Source of the DNA: Pricia antarctica
Lineage (GTDB): Bacteria; Bacteroidota; Bacteroidia; Flavobacteriales; Flavobacteriaceae
Length of the DNA stretch: 64,000 nucleotides
NCBI GenBank assembly: GCA_011050085.1
Contig: DRGL01000027.1
Span: 98,517 to 162,516, forward strand
Direction: 5' to 3'
Below, piece by piece: positions 1 to 7,817 of the stretch. Numbering within the stretch: position 1 is the first letter of the stretch; each line of letters begins with the position of its first letter. The notes beneath the pieces are model-generated. The model was not told where the DNA came from and ran no database searches. It worked only from the letters and a program-made list of their open reading frames with translations. The translations under genes were made by a program, and so were the position numbers.

Positions 1-320
1 AAACCTGCCGCACCGAATTCTATTGCTAATCCCTTATCTCGGTCTGAGGAAGATGTAGAATATATTAGAACAGTTATATTCCTGTATTCAGGAGAAATCT
101 TCAATTTTTGAAGACATTGAAACCCATTTACTATAGTCATATTTATGTCCAAAAAAATTAAATCAGGAAGATAATCGGCGTTCAATGCTAAATGTTTGAA
201 CAAATATGCACAGCTTTCAAGGTGCAAGAAATTAATTGGTTGACCAACGAAGCTGACCGCATGTCCGAAAAAATCAGCGTCATCAAAGTCGTCATCTACC
301 AATAGAATTCTTTTGATCAT
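1..320 (-). CDS. Response regulator receiver domain protein (3' end outside window)
   Basis: Reading leftwards from an ATG at 318-320, 106 codons are open to the window edge. The product starts MIKRILLVDDDFDDADFF and contains the acidic pocket (DDD near residue 9) and the phosphoacceptor region LIFLDINMTIVNG, typical of a CheY-like receiver domain. The ATG overlaps the TGA of the upstream kinase by 4 bp (ATGA), so the two are translationally coupled. It probably receives phosphate from, or is the single-domain partner of, that CheB-CheR-kinase fusion. The C-terminus lies outside the window, so an output domain cannot be excluded. Confidence 0.85.
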   Translation of the reverse strand, partial: MIKRILLVDDDFDDADFFGHAVSFVGQPINFLHLESCAYLFKHLALNADYLPDLIFLDINMTIVNGFQCLQKLKISPEYRNITVLIYSTSSSDRDKGLAIEFGAAG

Positions 321-3300
321 GATCGCGTTTGTTTTATTGGAAGGGTAATAGTGAAAATAGCGCCCTCCTCTTTTTTTGCGGTTGCTTCTATGTTTCCGCC
401 ATGCCGTTCTGCGATTTTCCGGCAAATCGCAAGACCTAGCCCTGTGCCCTCGTATGTACTTTTGGAGTGCAACCTGGTAAAAGTTTCGAATATGGCCGCC
501 TCATGTTCTTGTTCAAAGCCGATACCGTTATCAATGACCGCGATTTTTATAAATTTCCTGTTGGATCCCGATGTCGTTACTTCTTTTACCTCGATCATTG
601 CCGGAATGCCCTTTCTCGTAAACTTAAGGGAATTCTTAATAAGATTATTGAACAATTGGGTCAACAAGAATTGACTCCCTTCAACGATATGGAGGTCATC
701 TACATGTACTGTTGCTGCCTGTTCCTCGATTAAAAAATCGAGATCGGATAAAATATTCTTCATTACTTCGTTGAGATCCACTGTATCGTCCAATACCCTG
801 AACGAATCCAGCTTTGCGTAATCAAGGATGCCCCCTATCATAAAATACATCCGTTCTGTCGACTTATTTATTTTATCCAGGAATACTTTTGATTTTCCCG
901 GAAAACTATCCCGTAGTTCATGCTCCAGCATTCCGGAAAATGTTCTGATCTTTCGGACAGGTTCAGTAAGATCATGGCTTGCTACATGGGCAAATCGCTG
1001 TAGGTCGCTATTCGACTGATTTAGGTCTATGTTCAAGTTCGCCAGCTCTTCGGTACGTTCCAGTACAAGTTTATCCAGCATTGCTTCTTGGTCTTTTTGT
1101 TCGGTAATATCGGTATTGGTGCCAAACCATTGCAAGACCTTTCCTTCCCTGTCTTTCAACGGGGTTATCCTTGTAAGGAACGGATGGAAGGTGCCATCTT
1201 GTTTTTTCAAAGGAAATGTCATTTCAAAGGCATTTCCTTTTGCAATGGAACCTTGCCATCTTTCAATTACCTCGGGCAGAATTTTCGGGTCGTGTACTGA
1301 CTGCCATCCCCAGCCTTCCATTTGTTCAGGAGTAGCGCCCGTGTACTCATACCAGCGCATATTGTACCAGTAGATATAACCGTCCGCATCCGCCATCCAG
1401 CAGAGTGTCGGAATATTGTTCGCCATTAACCTGAACTGTTCTTCACTTTTCCTTAATGCGGCCTCTTTTTCAAGGATCTGCTTGTTTAAAAACCGGAGTT
1501 CGGTATTTGCGGTGTGAAGCTCTTCGTTAGAGGACTGTAATTCCTCATTGCTGGTTTCCAGTTCTTCATTGGAGGTTTTGAGTTCTTCGTTCGCGGACTG
1601 TAGCTCTTCGTTGGTCGACCGTATTTCTTCATTGTTCAGTTCGAGCTCTTCCGAGAATGTTTGCAGCTGAAAGCGAAGGGATTCCAGTTCTAGCTCCAAT
1701 TCCCGTATCCGCAAATTTTCAAAATCGTCTTTGGAAAGCTTTTTGGCGTATTTTAAGTACCCGGTGCTTTCCAGGTTTATATTCTCAAACGAAAGAATGT
1801 ACATTCGCGAACCGTCTGAAGGGTACGCAAGCGGCATCATGTCCATCCGTACATGGTTCACCTGCTCGTACAATATGAATTCTATGACAGTTCCTGACTG
1901 GGCCTTCGAAGTTTTTTTCACCTTTCCCAGTAGGATCCTTATCTCCATCACCAGTTCCTTGTTCGCCATTTTGAAGATATTGGCGTCCATACTGCCCGGG
2001 CTAAGCTCGATATATTTGCGCAAACTTCCCTGCGACTCCTTGATTTCACCGGTCTCGCTGATGATGACGAACGGATTTTTTGCAGAATAATAAAGTGCTT
2101 CCTTGGCCACATCCACCAGTGACATAAAGCTGTTTTGCCCCACATCGGTTTCATCTTCTTCAAGCTTCGGTCTATAACGGGAAAAACTTAAATTCAACCG
2201 TGTACCGGATTGTACCCTTCTGAATATTTTGGTCCCTTCGATTTTACTGAAAAGCTGCGGGGCGACACTTACACTTTCGGATTTACCAAGGAAAAGAATG
2301 CCATTAGGTCTCAACGCATAATTGAAAACACGTAAGGCGTCCTTCTGTAGGTCGTTATTGAAGTAGATCAGCAAGTTGCGGCATACAACTAGATCAAGTT
2401 TCACAAAGGGAGGGTCGTTGGTAATGTCGTGGCGGGAAAATAAAATATGCTGCTTGGTCGTTTTTTTGACCTCATAGCCATCGTCCGTTCTGTCAAAATA
2501 TTTTTCGAGCATTACAGGTGTAAGCGATGCTACGGCCTCGGCACTGAAAACTCCTTTCCGTGCAATCGCCAATGCCCGTTCATCAATGTCGGACGCGAAT
2601 ATTTGCAACTGGAAATTCATGGTTTCATGTTCCAGCAGCTCCTGAAAAACTATGGCTATGGAATAGGCCTCCTGCCCGGTAGAACATCCTACGCTCCAAA
2701 CACGAATCGGATCGTTATCATGTTTTTGGCCGAGGATATTTGTGATCTGTTCGCTCAGGGCGGTAAAGGCTACCTTGTCCCTGAAAAATTCCGTGACACC
2801 TATCAGTACCGTTTCGAACAGCCTATCGAGCTCGACGGGGTTCTGTTTTATGAACTGGTAATATTCGTTCAGGTCGGGAAGGCGCAGTGCTTCCATACGC
2901 TTGTCGACACGCCTTAAAATGGTGCTTTGTTTATATTGCGAGAAATCGGTGCCCGATTGCTTGGAGAGCAGTTCGAATATAAGATCGATGCCCTTTTTTG
3001 TTGGAACGATATGTTTTATGATTCTATGGTTCTTGATATAATATGAGATCTCATCGAATATTTTGGAGGGATGGCTCACCACGTCAACCATGCCGGTACG
3101 TATGGCCGCCAACGGCATATCATCGAATTGGGCGGATTTCGGTGCTTGTGCGATAGTAAAACCACCATATTCCTTGATTGTCTTTATCCCCTTCGACCCA
3201 TCTTTTGCGGTGCCTGAGAGCACTACTCCAATGGCATGTGATCTTTCGTTCTCGGCGATGGAAATGAAGAGATCATCGATATTTGGGGAGTAGGTGTGTT

Positions 3301-3619
3301 TTTCCCCGAGCTCCTCTAATTTCAATGTCTTATTTGTATAGATTACTTTCTTGTTTTCCGGCGTTACATATATTCTTTTGGCCTCTACCCGCATAGCTTC
3401 CTCCACGGTGACAACGGGCCAGCTACATTGCCTTGAAAGTATGGAGGCAAGTTCGCTTTTATGGGCCGGGCTGAGATGCTGCGCTATGATTACGGCAATA
3501 TTCAAAGTGTCCCCGTTGAAGCTGTTCAGCATTTTCGTAAGGGCGTCGATTCCACCTGCGGATGTGCCGACACCAATAATATATAGTTCGCTTTCGCTTT
3601 TTGATGTTCTTTTTACCAT
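317..3619 (-). CDS. CheB-CheR-PAS-histidine kinase fusion protein
   Basis: A 1100-residue multidomain signalling protein, probably cytoplasmic because no signal peptide or membrane span is seen. Order: CheB methylesterase (about 12-195) with the catalytic set Ser20 in GTSAGG, His48 and Asp140 in SGTAKDG; CheR methyltransferase (about 215-470) with the SAM loop WSVGCSTGQEAYS; a coiled coil of repeated SNEELxx heptads (about 640-720); a PAS domain (about 725-840); a HisKA domain with phospho-His882 in ASHDLTEP; and a HATPase with N box NNLIKNS and G boxes DNGIGF and GTGLGLAI near the C-terminus. All key residues are present. This architecture is known in Bacteroidetes and Proteobacteria. The downstream response regulator overlaps by 4 bp and is the likely phosphorylation target. 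No chemoreceptor gene is nearby. Confidence 0.95.
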   Translation of the reverse strand: MVKRTSKSESELYIIGVGTSAGGIDALTKMLNSFNGDTLNIAVIIAQHLSPAHKSELASILSRQCSWPVVTVEEAMRVEAKRIYVTPENKKVIYTNKTLKLEELGEKHTYSPNIDDLFISIAENERSHAIGVVLSGTAKDGSKGIKTIKEYGGFTIAQAPKSAQFDDMPLAAIRTGMVDVVSHPSKIFDEISYYIKNHRIIKHIVPTKKGIDLIFELLSKQSGTDFSQYKQSTILRRVDKRMEALRLPDLNEYYQFIKQNPVELDRLFETVLIGVTEFFRDKVAFTALSEQITNILGQKHDNDPIRVWSVGCSTGQEAYSIAIVFQELLEHETMNFQLQIFASDIDERALAIARKGVFSAEAVASLTPVMLEKYFDRTDDGYEVKKTTKQHILFSRHDITNDPPFVKLDLVVCRNLLIYFNNDLQKDALRVFNYALRPNGILFLGKSESVSVAPQLFSKIEGTKIFRRVQSGTRLNLSFSRYRPKLEEDETDVGQNSFMSLVDVAKEALYYSAKNPFVIISETGEIKESQGSLRKYIELSPGSMDANIFKMANKELVMEIRILLGKVKKTSKAQSGTVIEFILYEQVNHVRMDMMPLAYPSDGSRMYILSFENINLESTGYLKYAKKLSKDDFENLRIRELELELESLRFQLQTFSEELELNNEEIRSTNEELQSANEELKTSNEELETSNEELQSSNEELHTANTELRFLNKQILEKEAALRKSEEQFRLMANNIPTLCWMADADGYIYWYNMRWYEYTGATPEQMEGWGWQSVHDPKILPEVIERWQGSIAKGNAFEMTFPLKKQDGTFHPFLTRITPLKDREGKVLQWFGTNTDITEQKDQEAMLDKLVLERTEELANLNIDLNQSNSDLQRFAHVASHDLTEPVRKIRTFSGMLEHELRDSFPGKSKVFLDKINKSTERMYFMIGGILDYAKLDSFRVLDDTVDLNEVMKNILSDLDFLIEEQAATVHVDDLHIVEGSQFLLTQLFNNLIKNSLKFTRKGIPAMIEVKEVTTSGSNRKFIKIAVIDNGIGFEQEHEAAIFETFTRLHSKSTYEGTGLGLAICRKIAERHGGNIEATAKKEEGAIFTITLPIKQTRS

Positions 3620-3686
3620 CAGTCGTTCAATTGTATAAGTTCGCTAGACGGGTAATTTGCGCGGTTACCTCTCTTTCCTTGTCCTT

Positions 3687-4600
3687 CTAGGAAGATGCTA
3701 TAAATTTATATCCTTTTGTGGCAAGTTCCTCGACCATGCGCCTCAAAAACATTTTCTTCTCCTCCAAAGTCCTCAACGATACCCAAAGTGTCTCTTCCAG
3801 TTTGTCGTTTTGCGTTTGGAGCAAAGCTTTCTGGGTAAATGAATGACCAACATGGCAGCGATATCTTTTGATACCTTTCTCTTTCATTTCCCATACCGGC
3901 CCCCCGCAACTTGCATAACTTAGAGCGACCTGTTCACCCAAGCTTTGCTCCGTTCGGACCTTGCTTTTTACTTTAATGGCAATATTGGCGTCACTCATAA
4001 TGGATTCGGGTACCGATAATTCCGCAGGTAGGTCCTGCTACCAGATTTCCTTGATCGCGGTACTTGTTTTTTTAAGCTTCAAAACATAGTCTATTTCTAC
4101 AAAATCTTGGGCTGAAGAGGAAATATCCTGAAAATCTGCTGTCTCAGGATTCTGAATTATCGCCAGTCCGCCCCATTTTTTGATCGCTTCCAGTCCTGAA
4201 GTACCATCGTTCAACCTTTCTGTAAGCAATACCCCTACACACATGCTGTTGAAACTCGCGACGGCACTCCTGTACAGGACATCTATGGAAGGCATGAAAA
4301 AATTTCTCTTGGCCCCATAGACCTCGTGATGGTAGAACCCCTTATAAAAAGATGGTTATTGGGCCGACTAAGATAAATTTTAAAGCCTTCGATTAAAATT
4401 TCCGTTTTAGCAGGCTCAACTATTAGCTTCGTCCTTTTTTGCAGGAAGTGCCCTAAATCGGTAAGGGAATCGATGGCGCCATAAAACACAACGGCAAATG
4501 CAGCACTGATATCGGGGTCTAAATTTTTCAGGGCCTTCAAGACAGCGGTATGTCCTCCAGCTGATGCACCGATACAAAAAAGCCTAAAATTGGAAACCAT
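3687..4600 (-). pseudogene. cheB: Stand-alone CheB-type methylesterase, disrupted
   Basis: Three collinear pieces read as one CheB protein. The first (4600 down to about 4300) has the nucleophile motif IGASAGG. The second (4295-4038) begins PSIDVLYRSA, the segment that normally follows GPxEN in this family. The third (to 3687) carries a C-terminal metal-binding-like tail (SCGGPVWEM ... YRCHVGH). Pieces one and two are joined by a one-base frameshift in an A/T homopolymer near 4300-4312. Pieces two and three are in the same frame and separated only by an in-frame TAG at 4038-4040. Two independent lesions suggest real decay. It lies just upstream of an intact CheB-CheR kinase, which may have made it redundant. 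Confidence 0.85.
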
Positions 4601-4705
4601 TCAAATCAATTTTAGTTTCAAAGATAAAATTTAATTTACATAAGAAATTGCGTGTTAAATATTTATACCTCTTAATAAATAACTGACTTTTATTTCTTGA
4701 ATTCT

Positions 4706-4895
4706 ATCGTTTTTATGAACTTTTGCTGTTCTGAAAGGGGTCGTATTATTTATCGAATTTCTAACCAACCTGTCGGGCAAGGGGAATATCTAACATAGGT
4801 TACCATTTTTCGAACCCTAAAAAGTAAAAGCTCCTTCCCGGCCTTGCGGCTCCCCTGGAAAGAAACGTGTCTGTTCTATGGCTATTTCATTGTTT
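4706..4895. repeat. Long direct repeat, copy 1 (bounded by two 18-bp sites)
   Basis: About 185 bp, roughly 95% identical by eye to 5456-5643. It starts with site 4706-4723 and ends in site 4889-4906. It holds no convincing gene, though on the minus strand it contains a short open stretch MVTYVRYSPCPTGWLEIR that is conserved in copy 2. Duplication of the whole inter-site block suggests movement or unequal recombination between sites. Confidence 0.9.
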
Positions 4896-5021
4896 TATTG
4901 AACTTTCACAATACAATTTAATAACAATTTCGATAACTAAATTTCTATCCTGTCCGATTTGAACAAAATAACTTCGCAGTGCCATTCGTGGATACGTTCT
5001 TAAGTTTGAGTTAGCTAGTGT

Positions 5022-5049
5022 AAGCCGGTAAAAGTTATCGGCTTTTTTA
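5022..5049 (+). terminator. Rho-independent terminator reading on the plus strand
   Basis: The sequence AAGCCGGTAA-AAG-TTATCGGCTT forms a 10-bp stem with one G-T pair and a 3-nt loop, followed directly by a T run. The reverse strand has no T tract. No plus-strand protein gene ends here, so the transcript it terminates is unknown; a small RNA in 4.9-5.0 kb is possible. Confidence 0.6.
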
Positions 5050-5073
5050 TTTTATCTATTCGGGAAGGAATTA

Positions 5074-5091
5074 ATCGTTTAATTATACTTT
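5074..5091 (+). repeat. 18-bp array site just after the stop of the 5098-5457 gene
   Basis: ATCGTTTAATTATACTTT, a weaker copy of the consensus, ends 6 bp from the stop codon of the small membrane protein gene. Together with site 5456-5473 it brackets that gene with almost no spare DNA, as in a gene cassette. Confidence 0.6.
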
Positions 5092-5097
5092 AAAAAT

Positions 5098-5457
5098 TCA
5101 TATACTTATGCAATAATCAATAAAAAGAGCGATTATCTGAAGTCCGAATCCTGTAACTAAAAGAACAAATCCACATTTAGAATTCTTATAATTACTTGCT
5201 CCATTATGATATAAATACAAATGTTCTGATTCTGTCAATTCAATTGGTTTTCCAGCTAACATGTCAGACACTCTATTTCTTTGTGGTGCAGATAAATCGA
5301 TTTGATTATCCTTATTAGTAACGAAGGGATTGTCTTTTAAATATTCGATTTTATGTGATGTAATCTCAATACCGACAAGAATAATTACACCCAAAATATC
5401 AAATACTAAACCAGTTCCGGTAACCAATTTGCCAATATCTAAACAGTAATTTTCCAT
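5098..5457 (-). CDS. Small two-helix membrane protein, unknown function
   Basis: Not recognised. From the ATG at 5455-5457 the product is 119 residues, starting MENYCLDIGKLVTGTG. It has a hydrophobic segment near residues 14-30 and another at the C-terminus (VLLVTGFGLQIIALFIDYCI), with a polar loop between. The frame is open upstream to 5556, but that extension lies in the 185-bp direct repeat and would be translated repeat DNA, so I prefer the inner start. The start codon overlaps array site 5456-5473 and the stop is next to site 5074-5091, so this gene fills one inter-site interval. Confidence 0.55.
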   Translation of the reverse strand: MENYCLDIGKLVTGTGLVFDILGVIILVGIEITSHKIEYLKDNPFVTNKDNQIDLSAPQRNRVSDMLAGKPIELTESEHLYLYHNGASNYKNSKCGFVLLVTGFGLQIIALFIDYCISI

Positions 5458-5643
5458 CGTTTTTATGAACTTTTGCTGTTCTGAAAGGGGTCGTATTATT
5501 TCTCGAATTTCTAACCAACCTGTCGGGCAAGGGGAATATCTAACATAGGTTACCATTTTTCGAACCCTAAAAAGTAAAATCTCGCCCCCGGCCTTGCGGC
5601 TCTCCTGAAAGAAACGTGTCCGTTCTATGGCTATTTCATCCTT
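5456..5643. repeat. Long direct repeat, copy 2 (bounded by two 18-bp sites)
   Basis: Near-identical to 4706-4895, offset by 750 bp. It begins with site 5456-5473 and runs into site 5638-5655. The left end overlaps the start codon of the 5098-5457 gene. One difference from copy 1 removes a stop codon and lets that gene's frame run into the repeat. Confidence 0.9.
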
Positions 5644-5665
5644 TATTTGAACCTTGCTAAGGTTT

Positions 5666-5733
5666 AGGCAATGTGCAGTGCCGCTCTCTATACGCTCGGG
5701 TCTTTGGATTGAGCACTTACTCCCACATTGCCT
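5666..5733. repeat. Inverted repeat / large hairpin between array site and cassette
   Basis: Arms AGGCAATGTG (5666-5675) and CACATTGCCT (5724-5733) pair perfectly, with an inner pair AGTGC (5677-5681) and GCACT (5712-5716). It lies between site 5638-5655 and the 3' end of the 5761-6213 gene. GCAGTGCC plus a nearby ATACG also occurs at 4976-4996. It could be a terminator-like or recombination-related structure; there is no T run on either side. Confidence 0.5.
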
Positions 5734-5760
5734 ATGGAAATCATTATTAGGTTTTCGTAC

Positions 5761-6213
5761 TTATTCCTTGATGAAATATTCAATAAGTGTGGTATCTGGC
5801 CTTCCAGAATTATCCTTATAATGTCTATTATGAGTCATTTCTAGTTTCCCATCAATGATTTCATAGGTTATAGCGCTTTCTGCAAATTCTTGATCCCAAT
5901 AAAGTTCAAATTTATTAGTTCCCTTCTCCAATTCATTAGCAACATTTTCTCCCCAATCACAATCTTGTGGAAGGCAAGCGCCCCACATTCGGACGACGAA
6001 ACCGTTGCCTTTATAAGAAATTTTGCACTTGGTAATCGATCTTGTCCGGTCGCCTTGCTCGTTAACCCATAACCCAATGATGTCATTATTCAAATTCTTT
6101 TGCAATTCCTTATCAGTAGTTTGGTATAAACTATTTATATTATAATTGGGAGATTCTACATTAGTACCTAAAAATGAAAGAAGAAGGGAAATGGTAGTGA
6201 TGAATATTTTCAT
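5761..6213 (-). CDS. Secreted protein with C-x-P-x-DCDWG motif, unknown function
   Basis: 150 residues with an N-terminal signal peptide (MKIFITTISLLLSFLG). The mature part contains IIGLWVNEQGDRTRSITKCKISYKGNGF followed by WGACLPQDCDWGE, a pattern I have seen in many small secreted bacterial proteins of unknown role; the two cysteines may form a disulfide. The predicted fold is a small beta-rich domain (inference). It is a single-gene unit on the minus strand between sites 5638-5655 and 6294-6311. Confidence 0.75.
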   Translation of the reverse strand: MKIFITTISLLLSFLGTNVESPNYNINSLYQTTDKELQKNLNNDIIGLWVNEQGDRTRSITKCKISYKGNGFVVRMWGACLPQDCDWGENVANELEKGTNKFELYWDQEFAESAITYEIIDGKLEMTHNRHYKDNSGRPDTTLIEYFIKE

Positions 6214-6293
6214 GCTTTTTAAATTTTACTGTATTAAAGCTAACAATTAAATATCATCTTTGATGATGTCACACTTATATCTCGAAATTAATA

Positions 6294-6369
6294 ATCGTTT
6301 AATTGAAGTTTTGAGTTGCGGGATTCCTCCCCCTCTACCGGTTTCAGAACTATCGTTTATCTGAACTAT
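6294..6369 (+). repeat. Paired 18-bp sites spaced 58 bp (copy 1)
   Basis: Sites ATCGTTTAATTGAAGTTT (6294) and ATCGTTTATCTGAACTAT (6352) start exactly 58 bp apart. The spacer includes CGGGATTCC and a C-rich run. The same spacing and the same 9-mer recur at 7528-7603, so this is a composite unit rather than two chance matches. Confidence 0.65.
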
Positions 6370-6472
6370 AGGGACACCGCTCCTATCGACGCTTCCCCTA
6401 ATGGACTAATCAACAATGTATCGTCCGTCCCTAGTTATTTTCAGCGGATTTTGCTGGTGTCGAAAAAAAAAC

Positions 6473-6688
6473 TCAACATGCTTTTTTTACGTGTTGCTTC
6501 CTAAGTAGGTTTTGGAACATTTCAACAATCCTTTCCTGATAGGCCTCGGGTATGCGCCCCCCCTTTATCCATTCCTTCTTGACCAATTTCCTGTTTTGAA
6601 GGCCGTACTCGTCTTTCAGGCACGCCAATGCCTCCTCCTTGGTGTCATGGTCCATCGATTTGAACAACCTTCTAATGTTCTCGATCAT
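6473..6688 (-). CDS. Small hypothetical protein, possible Cro-like helix-turn-helix
   Basis: 71 residues. The central stretch KLVKKEWIKGGRIPEAYQERIVEMFQ resembles the recognition end of small Cro/YdaS-type repressors (W-x2-GGRIP-x2-Y). The N-terminus is helical and charged. There is no membrane segment. It sits alone between sites 6352-6369 and 6832-6849. The family could not be confirmed; low-complexity composition argues for some caution. Confidence 0.5.
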   Translation of the reverse strand: MIENIRRLFKSMDHDTKEEALACLKDEYGLQNRKLVKKEWIKGGRIPEAYQERIVEMFQNLLRKQHVKKAC

Positions 6689-6831
6689 GGTCGGCTTTGC
6701 TTAGTCCCAAATTTATTCTTAATTGTGAACGGAACAATCATGGATCGTTCAAAGAGGATATTTTTGGGTTTAATGCTTACTTATACCTTGGCCAAAGGCT
6801 ATCGGTAGATTTTCAGATTATTTTAGAAACA

Positions 6832-6849
6832 ATCCTTTATTTGAACTTT
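6832..6849 (+). repeat. 18-bp array site overlapping the toxin stop codon
   Basis: ATCCTTTATTTGAACTTT. On the minus strand it encodes the last residues L-K-F-K and the TAA stop of the RelE/ParE-like toxin. The same arrangement recurs at 8755-8772. Confidence 0.75.
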
Positions 6850-7142
6850 AGCAATTCGTTTATTTTCTCCGGATCATCGAAATTTCCCCAGAAATATTCA
6901 ATTTCAATTGTATTATCCAAAATTCTATAGAACATTGTGGTATGCTTTGTAATGAATGCTTCACGACTGATATTATCATATTCAGAAATCTTAAACATTT
7001 CTGGATTCTTGGCAATCAGTTTAATAGTATGATCAACAGTATTGACGAAACTAGTCGCTATTTCGATGTTCCAAATGTCCAGCAGGTAGTCTACAATTCC
7101 GTTGAATGAATTTTCAGCTTTTCTAGTCCAAACAACCTTCAT
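6837..7142 (-). CDS. RelE/ParE-family toxin
   Basis: 101 residues. The pattern VVWTRKAENSFNGIVDYLLDIWNIEIATSFVNTVDHTIKLIAKNPEMF ... FYRILDNTIEIEYFWGNFDDP fits the RelE/ParE toxin fold: an N-terminal helical hairpin followed by a beta-sheet with Arg in FYRI. Proteins of this family act on the ribosome or on DNA gyrase; which applies here cannot be told from sequence alone. Its start overlaps the antitoxin stop by 4 bp (ATGA). The C-terminus LLKFK and the stop codon lie in array site 6832-6849. Toxin-antitoxin modules are common in cassette arrays, where they stabilise the array. Confidence 0.8.
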   Translation of the reverse strand: MKVVWTRKAENSFNGIVDYLLDIWNIEIATSFVNTVDHTIKLIAKNPEMFKISEYDNISREAFITKHTTMFYRILDNTIEIEYFWGNFDDPEKINELLKFK

Positions 7143-7450
7143 GCACGCAATTTTTTACGTACATGTCCCATAATGTCTTTATGATTCCTTATTCTTCCAT
7201 TCTTACTGTCTTCCCTGCTTGCCCTTAGAGCTTCCTTAATTTCAAAAGCCTTAGCTTCTTCAGGAAAAAGAAGATTACTAAGGATGACCATTTCGTCAAT
7301 AGTGAAATTCTTCTTCTTGACTTTGTTGTAAAATGTAGCACGAGAAACGCCAAGTTGTTCAATCAAATAATCCTTTTTAAATTTACTATCATCAATATAA
7401 ATATCTATATTTTCAAGTAAACCTTGATATTTGTATACTATGTCTAACAT
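7139..7450 (-). CDS. Antitoxin with N-terminal helix-turn-helix
   Basis: 103 residues. The segment FKKDYLIEQLGVSRATFYNKVKKKNFTIDEMVILSNLLFP (about 24-63) is a Cro/C1-type DNA-binding domain. The basic C-terminal part probably wraps the toxin, and the module is probably autoregulated through the HTH (both family inference). It is translationally coupled to the RelE/ParE-like toxin by a 4-bp overlap. The pair forms one unit of the array, with sites at 6832 and 7528/7586. Confidence 0.75.
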   Translation of the reverse strand: MLDIVYKYQGLLENIDIYIDDSKFKKDYLIEQLGVSRATFYNKVKKKNFTIDEMVILSNLLFPEEAKAFEIKEALRASREDSKNGRIRNHKDIMGHVRKKLRA

Positions 7451-7527
7451 CTTGATATAATTTATGTTGTATTCTTAGACTAATATACTTAAAATATTGG
7501 AATATTATCTAATTAAAATTGAATACT

Positions 7528-7603
7528 ATCGTTTATTTGAACTTTTCTACGGGATTCCATTACCCCAAATAGGTATTCTTCAGCTATCGTTTATTTGAAC
7601 TTT
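7528..7603 (+). repeat. Paired 18-bp sites spaced 58 bp (copy 2)
   Basis: Two perfect consensus copies, ATCGTTTATTTGAACTTT at 7528-7545 and 7586-7603, again 58 bp apart with CGGGATTCC and a C run in the spacer, matching the arrangement at 6294-6369. The 215 bp from here to 7817 hold no gene. Confidence 0.75.
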
Positions 7604-7817
7604 AAAGCCGGTATAATCTCTTGCATTGTTATCATGTTTCGCCGTGAAGCTGAAAACTTCGCAGAGTAAATTAAAACTATGGGGCTATACTAAAAGCAAG
7701 ATAAAAATAAAAGCATATACTAATCCTACCATCCGTAGGACTGATTGAATATCTGTAATCATTCCGTCTAATAGCAAGCCTATAAGTATTCTTACTTACT
7801 AATATAATAGTTATACA

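Noticed and set aside
351..2917. Plus-strand open frames opposite the CheB-CheR kinase, and similar long shadows opposite susC, dnaE and sulfatase genes
   Set aside because: They are antisense to genes with clear domain matches and have no motif or plausible start.
6832..7603. The 18-bp motif as a Bacteroidetes promoter (TAnnTTTG)
   Set aside because: The motif has TA directly next to TTTG without the two-base spacer, and on the gene strand it lies at 3' ends and inside stop codons, not at consistent distances before starts.
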